64,000 nucleotides of DNA, taken from assembly GCA_043228905.1 (NCBI GenBank), contig JBHGNT010000004.1, positions 6,014,001 through 6,078,000 of the forward strand, read 5' to 3'. The notes beneath the pieces were generated by a model. That model saw only the letters and a program-made list of their open reading frames with translations, was not told the DNA's origin and did not search any database. Made by a program: the position numbers and the translations under genes. Positions 53,776-64,000 of this stretch are shown piece after piece (position 1 is the stretch's first letter; each line of letters starts with the position of its first letter). The DNA is from Azolla caroliniana (lineage: Eukaryota; Polypodiophyta).

Positions 53776-55429
53776 TGAAGAACGCCTAACCACACCTCAC
53801 AACACTACACCCTTATAAGCGGAAGGGGTACACATGCTCGACGGCTTAACCAACGAAGAGGTGGATGACTTCTTAGAAGATCACCCCACTATCGTACCCC
53901 TCTTCGAAATAAACGCCATTTCGGGTGTTGGCACACCACTAGATGAGGATGGCACGACAAATTCCCTTCCCCAAGACGACGCCGATCCCACCACTATCGC
54001 GGAACTACGACAAGCGCAGGACACGTTCGAACGAGAATTCGTCATTTCCCAGCGGGTAAAAGCATCAACGCTCGAGTCACTGAACCTCGGCTCAGACGAG
54101 AACCCGTGGACACTTCAAATCACTAATAACTTACCAACCGACGAACGGTCAACCCTGATACGCCTGCTCACGGAATATCATGATGTATTCGCCTGGTCTT
54201 ACGCGGATATGAAGGGATTGGATCCCCAATTTTACCAACACCAAGTACACCTCCTACCGGACACTCGGCCGATCCAACAACGACAATACCATATGAACCC
54301 CAACTACGCGGCTAAGGTCAAAGAGGAAATCGACAAACTCCTTCGAGTAGGCTTTATACGCCCAGTAAAAAGAGCCACATGGTTAAGCCCAATTGTCATG
54401 GTCCCCAAGAAAAACGGGAAAATCCGCATTTGTGTTGATTACCGCAAACTCAATGATGCGACAGTCACGGATGGGTTCTCTCTTCCATTCACGGATAGTG
54501 TGCTTGACACGGGGGTTGGTCATGAATGCTATAGTTTCCTCGATGGGTTTAGTGGCTATAATCAAATCCGAATGCACCCGGACGATCAGGAGAAAACGGC
54601 GTTTGTCACAGAGTGGGGTGTCTTCGTGGCTGAGGTAATGATGTTCGGATTAAAGACGGCACCGGCCAAGTTCCAACGCATCATCTTAGAGATTTTCAAC
54701 GAATATATTCTAGCGTTCATGCAAGTGTTCCTCAACGACTTTGCCGTGTATGGCCAACGGCTGGAGCATATGACCCAACTATGACTCTGTCTCGAACGAT
54801 GCCAACACGCTCACTTGAGCTTAAATCCGGAAAAATGTGCGTTCTTGGTGACAAGCGGCAACCTGCTCGGGCACATAGTCAGCCAGGAAGGTATTGCCAT
54901 GGACCCGGATAAAGTGTACGCCATTCTAAATGCCCCCGCGCCACCTACTGTGAAGGCTCTCAGTAGATTCTTGGGCCAAATTAGATGGCATAGCCGGATG
55001 TTGCGACACCTGGCCGATTTCACGACTCCTTTACACGTGGTGGTGCATAGACTCCCATTTCAGTGGTCTTCAACAGAAGACGAGGCGTACCAAGCCTTGA
55101 AGTTAATGCTCTCCCATGCCCTGATGGTGCAGGCACCGGTCTGGTCGGAACCTTTTCACGTCTTCGTAGACACATCAGATATAGACATCGGCAACGCGCT
55201 CATGCAGCGCACAACACCAAATTGGTACCGGCCAGTGTATTACGCTAGCCGACGACTCTCGACCGCGGAGAAGAACTACTCAACCACTGAACGTGAGGCC
55301 CTCGGTATGGTTTACAACATCAACAAATTCCGGCATTATCTCTTGGGTCGGAACTTCACATTCCACGTCGACCAATCGGCCCTCCTCTACTTGGTTAATA
55401 AGCAGGCCCTCACAGGTCGCCTGGTCTGA
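53776..55429 (+). pseudogene. pol: Gypsy-3 RT and RNase H
   Basis: Motifs in order: EEVDDFLEDHPTIVPLFE, VPKKNGKIRICVDYRKLN, YSFLDGFSGYNQI and VFLNDFAVYG. The RT motif usually read as Asp-Asp is Asn-Asp here, so the catalytic pair is broken. A TGA near 54782 precedes KCAFLVTSGNLLGHIVS. RNase H (FHVFVDTSD, NYSTTEREALGM) follows, with a TGA at 55427-55429. Confidence 0.88.
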
Positions 55430-56978
55430 TGGATGCTCCTGCTATAGGAGTTTGATTTTCAGATCCAGCACCGGCATGGCATCCAACATGCTGTAATTGA
55501 CTACCTGAGCCGCCTCGAGTCAGGCGAACCAGCCGTGTCCACGTACGATGAATTACCTGACGCCGCCCTTTTCAGTCTCGCAACGGTGCAAAATGCAAAT
55601 GAGGACGAATGGATCACAAAGATGACCCATTTTCTCAACACCGGCCTTCCTCCTGACCACTTGACCCTCGACACCCGAAAACGACTAGTTGTCAGGAGCC
55701 GAAATTTCTGTCTTGTCTCCGACACCCTTTACCACAAAGGCTCAGATGGCATCTAGTGCCAGGCAATCCGTCAATTTGAGAAACCCGCAATCCTCCAGGA
55801 GGCACATCACGGAATCGCGGGGGGACATTACCCTGGAGAGGCCACGACAAGAAAAATATGGCAGAGTGGCTTGTGGTGGCCCACAACAAAAAAAGATGCT
55901 CATGAATTCTGTCGACAATGCGATCTATATCAACGCATGGGACAACTGACCGAGCAAGCCCGAATGCCGCACCAACCCATTCTTCCGTTAGAGCCATTTC
56001 AAAAGTGGGGGTTAGATTTTGTAGGACCTTTTAAACCAGTCGCGGCCCGCACCGGTAACAAATACATCATCGTGGCCACGGACTATTGCACAAAATGGGT
56101 CGAGGCTAAGGCACTGCGGGACAATACTGCTGCATCCATGGCAAAATTCGTATACGAACATCTATGGTGCCGATATGGATGCCCAATCAAGCTCATTAGT
56201 GACCAAGGCGGGCATTTTCAAAACCACATAATTCGCGAACTCACTACACACTACGCGATCGTACATAAGAAAAGTACGTCATACTATCCACAGGCAAACG
56301 GATTGGCAGAGTCGACTAATAAAATTTTGCAGACAATCCTGAAAAAGATCGTCAATGAGAACCGCACTGATTGGGATGCCAAGCTCCAGAGTGCATTATG
56401 GGCATATCGCACCACATTCAAAACTAGCATTCAGTCTATACCCTTTCAGTTGGCCTTTGGTTTGGAAGCAATCTTGCCGATCAAGTTCCAAGTTTCGAGT
56501 CTCCGAGTTCAAGTTCAGGAAAGGCTACCCGAGGGTCAATCAGAGCAATATCAGCTCGAACAACTCCTCGAACTCGACGAACAACAAGTGGCCAACATGG
56601 CTCACCTAGAGCAACGCCAATGGCAATGCAAAGCCTTCATCGATCGACACCGAAAGGGTACGGAGAAGGCACTTACCATCGGCAAACCGGTTTTGGTCTT
56701 CCAAACACGACTCGGTGCTATGCTGTGTAAATTACGATTCCGATGGACAGGCCCCTTCTAGATAATTGACGAGTTTAATGGCACATTCCAACTCGGCACA
56801 CTTGCCGGAGACATCGTCAAGAGCTGGGCAAATGGCTTCCGCCTTCGACCTTACCTCGGGACAACCCCAGTTAATCCTTTCGCCGTGACCGACGGCACGG
56901 ACCAGCTCCCAGACGATGCCTCGAATGAGGCCACATGTCCCCATCGGTACAATCATGACCTACGGACCAAATGTATAT
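55430..56978 (+). pseudogene. pol: Gypsy-3 RNase H end and integrase
   Basis: The integrase core is FQKWGLDFVGPFKPV (first Asp), KLISDQGGHF (second Asp) and the Glu in NGLAESTNK, with exactly 35 residues between the last two. A zinc finger region precedes it with a frameshift near 55860. Stops (TAG for Gln or Trp) lie at 55446-55448, 55754-55756 and 56759-56761. The C-terminus (NGFRLRPYLGTTPVNPF) resembles Gypsy-1 and Gypsy-2. No chromodomain follows. Confidence 0.88.
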
Positions 56979-57447
56979 AGTAGGAATGATTTTTAGTAGT
57001 TAAATTAGCATTACCTAGAATTACCTAACTAATCACCCCAAATCACGAGATTTTTTTTAGGTGCACCAACTAGTCACATCCACTTTAAAAAAGAATATTT
57101 AAGAAGCATGCACACCAAACTAGCAGTCCTGGGACGCGTGGCCATAATACCTTATTATGGCAACCACGACTAGGAATCTCAAAGATCTTCTCCCTGCACA
57201 AAACCCTAGGCAATCACATAAAAGAAACTACCCCACACACAACGCGCCCACTCACTCAAACGCGTTCTTGCCTTCACCGCCTTCAAGCTCAGCGGCTCTA
57301 TCTCACTCTCATCGCCCCTACAAATGGACTCCTACCTCTCGCCCTCGTAGCCCTTGCACAGACCAACAACGTTCCCCCAACGCTCTGTCTTGCCCTCGTC
57401 TCATCGCTTGCCCCCACACCTCCTGCCAGCAAACCTCCGCATCCACC
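56979..57447 (+). other. Gypsy-3 spacer before the extra ORF
   Basis: No conserved coding is seen. It is comparable in size to the Gypsy-1 spacer. Confidence 0.5.
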
Positions 57448-58681
57448 ATGCCTCTCGCTGCATCACAGGAAACCCGTTCTTGGCTACAACAATGAGGATT
57501 GGGTGGGTACTTACAGGTCATCGACGTCCCAATGCACCCTAACGCCCCAGCGATAGCACACCGAATACACCTTCACACAGTATCCAACAACATGATTCGC
57601 GCGGCTCTAGACCCTGCGCGGGGCGGAGACCATGAGGTCAAAATCCCTCCCCACTCGATCATCAAGGAATATTTTGGGATGTATTCAATGTCGGGTAAAG
57701 CTTACCGCACTTACGGAGGGCCAAACAAAGCTTTTGGGGAAATCGCTCGGATTTTGATGGAATACGCCTTTGTGCATACCCATCCCACGAGTATGCCATA
57801 GAACAAAGCTGTTATAATCATTCGGGCATATGAAGGCGAAAAAATCGATTGGGGAATCATCACCGGAGAAGGAGTCCATGCGGCGCTCGAATCCTTTCAA
57901 ACTGGTAAGCGTTTGTTGCCTGTGTTCAATCACTTCCTCACAGTCCTCTACCCACCTCCTTCGGTTTCCCCTCGTCGCATCCTGACCTCTCCACCACCAC
58001 CAAGGAAACAACGGGAGAAGATCTTGGCGTTAACCCAAAAAGAATGGGAAGAACCCTCCCCTCACCTTCTCCACCTCCCTCAGCCATTCAGAACCCTACT
58101 TCCGCCTTGGCACCACCCCCACCAAAAACACAGAAACAACAGGCGTTAACAGCGACCCGTGTCGAATGGGACGAGGCTAAGGAGCCCATCACCGAGGATG
58201 TCACCATACACCAGAAACCGCCAAGAACATCAATGACCTCTCCACAACCGAGCCCACGGCCCACAAGCCAGCAGCCCTCGGCCATACGACAACAAAAGAG
58301 GAAACAGGCCGAGGAGCCAACACCACCGGCCCCCGACGCACAAGATCAGCCTCCAAAAAGACGCCGCATCATTCGAGATGCAACCACAGAAACCGAGGGC
58401 GACCATCATCAGAAATCAAAAGAGGCCAGCCCAACCTCCACGACAATGGTACCAGCGGAGTCATGGCTCCAAGTCGGTAGGATCGAGCATGGACAAACCA
58501 CGCAGATATCAGAGGAGGAAGTCCTCGATTACAAAGATCTACCCGCGGAGACATACGAGTTCAGTGCACTACTTCAATTGGGCACAACATATGAGTTAAT
58601 AGATTTCCTTGCGCGCGCCCAAGTAATTGTTGTCGCTCGTATGGGCAAGGAGCACGCCGAAACAAAGATGGCCCAACGCAC
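57448..58681 (+). pseudogene. Extra ORF of Gypsy-3 (broken, cut by Gypsy-4)
   Basis: It starts at an ATG (MPLAASQETRSWLQQ). Breaks are a TGA at 57493-57495, a TAG at 57799-57801 and a frameshift near 58045. The conserved block reads GLGGYLQVIDVPMHPNAP, EYFGMYSMSGKAYRTYGG and YAFVHTHP, then AYEGEKIDWGIITGEGV. The C-terminal half is Pro/Gln/Lys-rich with a nuclear-localisation-like PPKRRRIIR and a final helical stretch (YEFSALLQLGTTYELIDFLA). Its function is unknown to me. Confidence 0.75.
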
Positions 58682-59375
58682 TGTCATGAAGAAAACCGTC
58701 CCTAGGCGGAAACCGAGTTTAGCATGTGTAAACCGGCCCTTACACACGAGCACACTTTTCGTTGTATAGTAAGTAGGTAGGTACAAATCGGCTGAGGTGA
58801 AATCCTAGGTAGCACGCATTCAATAGGGAGAGAATCGAATTGTATTTCTGTCCGAAAGGACAGAGAATTAATATGATGTAACGGATGATAACGGCCTCGC
58901 TCCTTGGGTTATAAAAGAGAGGGAGAGGAATGAAAAAGGTATCGGGCGTTAGAGACGACGAAGTGCTGCCGGACTGGGATTGAGCCCTTCTCCTCTGCCA
59001 CTCTCCATAGCCATTTTTGCGCAGGTTTTCGGGAGGCTGACTCTACTCCGTGGAACGCCCGTGTGCTTCCGGCAGAGTCTCCATCTCGCTCTTCTGTGTG
59101 TGTGAGTGAACAAGCGTCGGTGTCCACCTTGCCGGCCTGTTAGTTGTAACCGTCTTGATATATATATACATTTATATACATACGTGTTCATATACTCGGA
59201 CTTCTAGTCGTCTCGTTTTGCTGTGTTGTTGGACTGTGATTCCTGTGTGCTCCCGTGTCAGTGCGTGTGCAAGTGCGTCTGTTGCCTTTCTGTTCTCCTC
59301 CTTCTCAGCTATTTCTTGGTCCAAGGCCCCGATGGTCCCGCCTCGTTCTCCACGCACGCTCGTAACAACGCGACA
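58682..59375 (+). repeat. Gypsy-4 5' LTR
   Basis: It runs from TGTCATGAAG to AACGCGACA, 694 bp, matching the solo LTR at 18133-18826. A TATA box (GGGTTATAAAAGAG) lies near 58906. Confidence 0.92.
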
Positions 59376-59379
59376 TATT

Positions 59380-59397
59380 TGGTGAACCCGACGTGAA
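59380..59397 (+). promoter_or_regulatory. Gypsy-4 primer-binding site
   Basis: TGGTGAACCCGACGTGAA follows the LTR by 4 bp and is shared with LARD-1. Confidence 0.8.
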
Positions 59398-59398
59398 C

Positions 59399-61059
59399 AT
59401 GCGGCAAAGGAATAGAAAGATGAGGGGGTCGGATCCCGCGGAAGCCATGGCTTCAGCTGTGGATCGGATAGTGAGTGCGCGCGAAGGCACATGCGCCCTC
59501 AATAGGGCAATTGAAACTGTCGTTGGCGCGATAGGCTGGTTCGGTGTGAAGGACGCCATGAGCTATTTGGAGGCCTACCGGGCCGAGATGGTAATGAGAG
59601 ACATTCCGGAAGAAAGGCGACTGACCGGATTCCCTCGGGTGGCGATGTCGGGCATCCATGCGGAGGTGCTCGAGGTACGGGCTAAGAGTCGGACCTGGGA
59701 AGAGTTTGAAGGTCGGCTCCTCGAAAAATACGGGCTTGATGACGCGCTTCGGCTCTCGAAACAGGACTTCATGGAATGGGTAGAGACCCCCGAAAAGGGG
59801 AGAAACGCGTCGGTGCTCCTCCGGGAGTTTGAAGAACGCTTCGCGCGTCTTTCAGCGCTTGACCGGACCGTACTAGACACAAGTCGCGTCCTGCTGTTCG
59901 TTAAGTCGGTGGATGCGAGGGACCGGGAGCAAGTGGGTCTCCTGCTGGAGATTGGTGACGGGCTGACGGCCAACTGGGCCGTGGTGAAGAGAGTCTGTGG
60001 CCATTTCAACAAACGGCGAAAGTGGGTTGATAAAGGATCAACAGGGGCGGGCTCTGTAACAGCAAGGAAACTTGAGCCAACCCCGCCAGCGCGAAGGGAA
60101 GAGACCCGAGACTGGCTCGAGACCGGATCGACTTCGACCGGCATGGTCAAAAGCTCGTCCAAAGGAGTAGCTCTAGAGGAGCTGTCTAGGATGGTAAAGG
60201 ACCTCCAGATTGCACAGGCACGGAGGGACGGCGGCGAACAGGCCCGTGACCGAAGTCCTCTGCCTGGAAACCGGTGTTTGTGGTGCGACGCGGTCGGCCA
60301 TGTCCGGAAGGACTGCGGGGACTTCGCCGAGGCAATGAGAGCCAATGTGGTGTACCTATGGAATGGTCAGGTGCACGCTAGCGAGACCCGAAGGGCCCTA
60401 GACCTGAATGTCGGACGGGGGGGTATGAAACGGCTGATGGAAGAGGCGGCGACTCGCCACGCGGAGACTGTCCACTACTCGGCGTCGACTGGGATCCGGG
60501 TCGGAGGTGGTGAGGCCCGGAAGACGAACGAAGCCGGATTCTGGCTGCTGATGCTGGAAGGCCTCGCCGGCGCACGGCTAAGGAAAGAAGAAGCGGACCG
60601 CGCGGAAAAACGGGTCTGGGAGGTAACCGGGTGGAGTGACCCGGTCGAAGAGAAGACGGGCTTCGTTGAAGCCGCATGCCAGAACTACGAGGCTCTGGTG
60701 GAAGACAGGAGAGTAGGTAAAACCGGAGGGGCCGGGCCCTCACGACGGTACGAGACTCGATTCGATCAAAGGCAGAATGAGGCCGGTGCGACTGGCGCAC
60801 CAGATAAAGCCAAGAAGGTCGGGTACCGGTTGAGCATGGAAATCGAAAGGACCACGAACCTGTGAAAGGTCCTGGAGGAACGTATCCTCGATAGCAAAGT
60901 GGAGTTGTCGCTGAGGGAAGTGCTCGGGATCGCCAAGAAGGAGTTCCACGACTCCATCGTAGACTTGGTGAAGAGGAAGAGGTTGTCGATAGAGCCAGAG
61001 CTGGAGAAGCCGGTGGAAGTGCGAACGACGCACATAGAGGACATGGCGCTAGAAGAGAG
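59399..61059 (+). pseudogene. gag: Gypsy-4 gag
   Basis: The first ATG is at 59399. The gag core includes AMSYLEAYRAEMVMRD and RTWEEFEGRLLEKYG, with a CCHC knuckle (CLWCDAVGHVRKDC, about 60286-60325). A TGA at 60863-60865 is followed in the same frame by KVLEERILDSKVELSLREVL and EFHDSIVDLVKRKR. The frame shifts to that of protease near 61050. Confidence 0.87.
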
Positions 61060-61545
61060 TTGGTGGAGAGCCACTATTCGAGGCCGCAGTTGGCCAGAGC
61101 GACCACGGAGACCCCTGTTAAGATCGGGGATGTCCAGGAGCCGGTGGTGGCGTTGGTGGACCACAGTTCAGAAATCAACTTGATGTCCATGGACTTCTAC
61201 AAAAAGGGGAAATGGCTGATCAACACCAAACACTGCTGGAAAATACAGGTAGCGACGCGCGCCACGGAAGAACTACATGGAGCGTGCCCTAATGTACGGG
61301 TGAAAATCGGCGATGTCGAGATCGACCAACACTTCTTCGTGCAGGAGACATCCTCACATCCGGTTATACTAGGAGAACCATACATCACGGCAACACGGAT
61401 GGAGACCAAGGTGCTGGACAACAGTTCGGCCTATGCAAGAGTCAAGAGCCAGGACGGGCGTCACTCGGTCCAGTTCCTGACAGTGCGACCAAACCATGAG
61501 CGTAATCGCGAGACCCTCAGTGGCGAAACCCGAGGGGATTTTTAG
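61060..61545 (+). pseudogene. pol: Gypsy-4 protease
   Basis: The frame carries EPVVALVDHSSEINLMS, where the active-site triplet is Asp-His-Ser instead of Asp-Ser/Thr-Gly, then HPVILGEPYITATRMETKVL. It is offset from gag and ends at TTTTTAG (61539-61545); the RT frame is open from just there. Confidence 0.8.
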
Positions 61546-63352
61546 AGAGGGCTATCAAGGCGTGGGGCTGCAATAGTCCGGACACCCCGGAAAAACCCCA
61601 CAAATGTACAGTAGGGAAGAAGAACTGTACCATAGGTAGGAAATTTTGGTTCTCCGACAGCGGGGGTTGTACGATTGTCGGCGTCGTTGGCCGGGAGAAG
61701 AAAAGGGCGGAGGAGCGACTTCGGGAATGCGGAGTCCTCGGCCCTAGAGAGGAAATCACCAGAGCCGTGGAGGCGGTCTCTTTCGACGAGACCTTGGGAC
61801 CATTACAAGAAGTGGTCGGAGGAGGCCTTAAAGAGGACCGGACGATTCCGGTATGTTCGGAAGGGATGTACGTAGTCATCGCCGACTTCTGTAACGGGCT
61901 CGAGTCGGATTGGACGGCCCGTGTGGATACAAAGTACAAGACTGTGGACCGGAAGGTGAGGCCAGTCGCGGCACCCTTTCCGGAGGGCAGCGAGGAGCGG
62001 ATAAAAGGGGTCGCGTCGGACCCAAGTTTACGGAATCCGGCTAGCATAGGGCACCGGTTCACCGACATAACGCTACGGGAGCTCAAAGTAGGTGGGGGTG
62101 GCTTTCTACTGTCGGCGGAGGAGGACAGGTTTCGGAGAATGCTCGGAAGGCATGGGAAAGCCTTCGCATTCTCGCTAGAGGAGATCGGGTGCGTAGACCC
62201 AATAGTTGTGGAACCGATGGTGATCTTCACGGTACCGCATGTGCCCTGAAATCTCAAACCGATTTCAGTACCCAGAGCTCACATCCCGAAGCTGATGGAG
62301 CTGTTGAAACAGAAGGCCAAGATGGGCATCCTCGAACCGTCGAGTGCCCCATACTCGAATCGGTGGTTTACCGTGCCAAAGAAGAACGGCACGTTACGTT
62401 TTAGTCAAGACCTGCAACCGGTCAACAAGGTGACCATTCGGAACGCAGGAATCAGACCGACCATAGACGAGTTCGCGGAGGCCTTCGCTGGAAGGTCGAT
62501 TTACTCTGTCGGTGATCTATACTCGGGGTACGATCAGTTCCAACTAGCCGTGGAGAGCAGAGACATTACGACGACGCGGACTCCTCTCGGCCTAGTGCAG
62601 ATGTGTACCCTACCACAAGGAGGGACGAACTCGGTGGCTCACATGGTGAACGCGATGAACAAAGTGCTCAGGGATTGCATCCCGGACATCAACATGCCGT
62701 TCTTAGATGACATCTCGATCAAGGGATGCCCGGTGGAGGAAAAGGACGAGACAATCGGACCAGACGGATGTCGGAAGTTCGTGGCGGCTCACATCGATGA
62801 CTGCGAGAAGGTGTTGCAGAGACTAGAAGGCGCGAGGCTCACCTTCTCCAGGGAAAAATTGGCCTTCGGGAAATCAGAGATCATGGTCGTCGGGCACCTA
62901 TGCAGACCATACGGTCGAAAACCATCTCCGGCCAAGGTGGAAGCCATCTCCGCGATGAAGCATGACTGCAATTCGGTTACGGAGGTTCGGAGATTCTTGG
63001 GAGCATGCGCGTTCTACCATATTTGGATTCCACATTACGCCCACGTCGCGGAGCCGCTGTATGGGTTGTTGAAGAAAGGGCGTAAATTTGAGTGGGGAGA
63101 CGAGCATATGGAGTCAGCCCGAAAGATAAAGGAAGCACTTGCCACGACACCGGCGCTCCGAAAGGCTGTCTACGGCAAAGACACTTCGATTTACGTAACC
63201 GTAGACATGAGTCCGACCGGGATCGAATGGGTGATCAACCAAGAGGATGACACTGGCATGAGGTTCCCCATCCGGTTCGGCGCGAAGGTCCTCAGTGAAC
63301 GACAGCGAGGATACGCCCAGGTTAAACGCGAACTCTAGGGTATCATTTCGGC
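61546..63352 (+). pseudogene. pol: Gypsy-4 reverse transcriptase and RNase H N-part
   Basis: One frame runs from about 61551. It holds a Cys-containing linker, YKTVDRKVRPVAAPFPEG, then RT motifs: RFSQDLQPVNKVTIRN, YSVGDLYSGYDQFQLAV, TLPQGGTNSVAHM and MPFLDDISIKG with the Asp pair. RNase H begins at SIYVTVDMSPTGIEW. A TGA at 62247-62249 and a TAG at 63336-63338 are in frame, each likely from Trp. Confidence 0.9.
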
Positions 63353-64000
63353 GGTGAAGGCCGATAAAGACTACCTGATCAGGACAGAGGTAATAATCGA
63401 GACGGACTGCCTACCAATTCTCGGCATGGTTTCCGGATGCGCGACGCCGGACCTGGCAATGCTCAGGTGGATAGCGTACATCAAGTCCCTGAATCTGGAG
63501 ATACGACACATTTCCGGAAAAGACAATGCCATGGTCGACATGCTCTCAAGGGCGAGGTTTGAAAACGAGGACGGCATGGTTTCGGAGGACGAGGAAGTCA
63601 GCGTAGATTTCTTCGAGGCGGCATACGTGACAACCAGAAAGGGGAGCACACCGGCGCTTAACGAATTTGACGAGAACAAGTATGACGGGGAGTGCCTCCA
63701 GATCGGCGGGCTCTTGAAAACAATGACACCGGACGCGGCGTGGACAAAGGAAGAGACCAACCGGATCCGGAAGAAAGCGTACCGGTTCTTCCTTCGGGAC
63801 AGGTACATATGGAAGCACCCGAAGAAGAGAAACGGCGTTCCACTTCGAGTAGTGGCAAAGAAAGAAGAACAGGAGGAACTACTGGCGGCATTTCACGAGA
63901 GTCCCTAGGCTGGGCACCGCGGAACGTGGGCCACGTTCGAGAAGGTGAAGGAGAAGTACTTGTGGTCGGGGCTGTACCAGGACGTGCATCGGTTCGTAAT
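63353..64000 (+). pseudogene. pol: Gypsy-4 RNase H end and start of integrase
   Basis: VIIETDCLPILGMVSG and HISGKDNAMVDMLSRARF close RNase H. YIWKHPKKRNGVPLRVV and FHESP-stop-AGHRGTWATFEKVKEKYLW begin the integrase zinc region. The stop (TAG at 63906-63908) is again at a likely Trp. The window ends before the catalytic core. Confidence 0.87.

Larger units (their letters stand above)
50324..58681 (+). mobile_element. Gypsy-3: Ty3/gypsy element with extra ORF, truncated by Gypsy-4
   Basis: The order is 5' LTR, primer site, gag, protease (with a hAT MITE inserted), RT, RNase H, integrase, spacer and extra ORF. Gypsy-4 is inserted in the extra ORF, so the 3' LTR lies outside the window. Multiple stops and frameshifts make it defective. 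Confidence 0.9.
58682..64000 (+). mobile_element. Gypsy-4: Ty3/gypsy element of a separate lineage, 3' end outside window
   Basis: A 694-bp 5' LTR, primer site, gag, protease, RT, RNase H and the start of integrase run to the window edge. Protein motifs differ strongly from the other gypsy elements here. It is inserted in the extra ORF of Gypsy-3 and carries several premature stops. Confidence 0.9.

Noticed and set aside
61539-61545. TTTTTAG at the protease-RT frame change of Gypsy-4 as a programmed -1 frameshift site
   Set aside because: Suggestive, but the element has other frameshifts and stops, no canonical slippery heptamer is present, and a simple indel explains it equally well.

Overview
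This window is plant nuclear DNA and is almost entirely repetitive. The evidence is: LTR retrotransposons with plant-type primer sites, chromodomain-bearing Ty3/gypsy elements, a non-autonomous hAT element, and about 40 tandem copies of an intron-containing elongator tRNA-Met(CAT)-like sequence (introns in this tRNA are typical of land plants). I found no host protein-coding gene. The species cannot be fixed; the unusual gypsy lineages would fit a non-flowering land plant, but that is only a guess.

Layout. 1-13799: Gypsy-1, a decayed Ty3/gypsy element on the minus strand. Its pol is split by Copia-1 (4710-10421, plus), a young Ty1/copia element with one uninterrupted 1357-codon ORF, two LTRs and an AATAC target duplication. 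13800-20520: copia debris. It holds an LTR (14265-14697), a gag/protease remnant (14698-15269), and Copia-3, whose 5' half (15270-17890) is inverted relative to its 3' half (17891-20520). Two solo LTRs with short target duplications sit inside Copia-3. 20530-49637: a tRNA-Met-like tandem array with a higher-order period of about 1.3 kb. It is interrupted by LARD-1 (23592-27383, a gag-only LTR element) and by a nested gypsy block (31231-43630). That block is a truncated Gypsy-2 carrying a copia solo LTR, Chromo-1 (32114-36174, minus) and Chromo-2 (36925-42121, plus). 49638-50323: the 3' end of Copia-4 (minus), interrupted by Gypsy-3 (50324-58681, plus). Gypsy-3 carries a hAT-type MITE and is itself interrupted by Gypsy-4 (58682 to the window end), a different Ty3/gypsy lineage whose gag, primer site and LTR end match LARD-1.

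Two items stand out. First, Gypsy-1, Gypsy-2 and Gypsy-3 all carry a homologous extra ORF downstream of integrase, with a strongly conserved N-terminal block and no domain I recognise. Second, the tRNA-Met-like units recur in a fixed A-B-C-D order on the minus strand; at least two copies keep full cloverleaf potential, anticodon CAT and a 10-nt intron. In addition, the LTRs of the chromovirus-like families carry antisense tRNA-like sequences at their 5' ends.

Relative age can be read from the nesting: the array is older than Gypsy-2, Copia-4 and LARD-1; Copia-4 is older than Gypsy-3, and Gypsy-3 is older than Gypsy-4. Copia-1 is among the youngest elements. Nearly all elements except Copia-1 carry premature stops, most of which look like C-to-T or G-to-A transitions.
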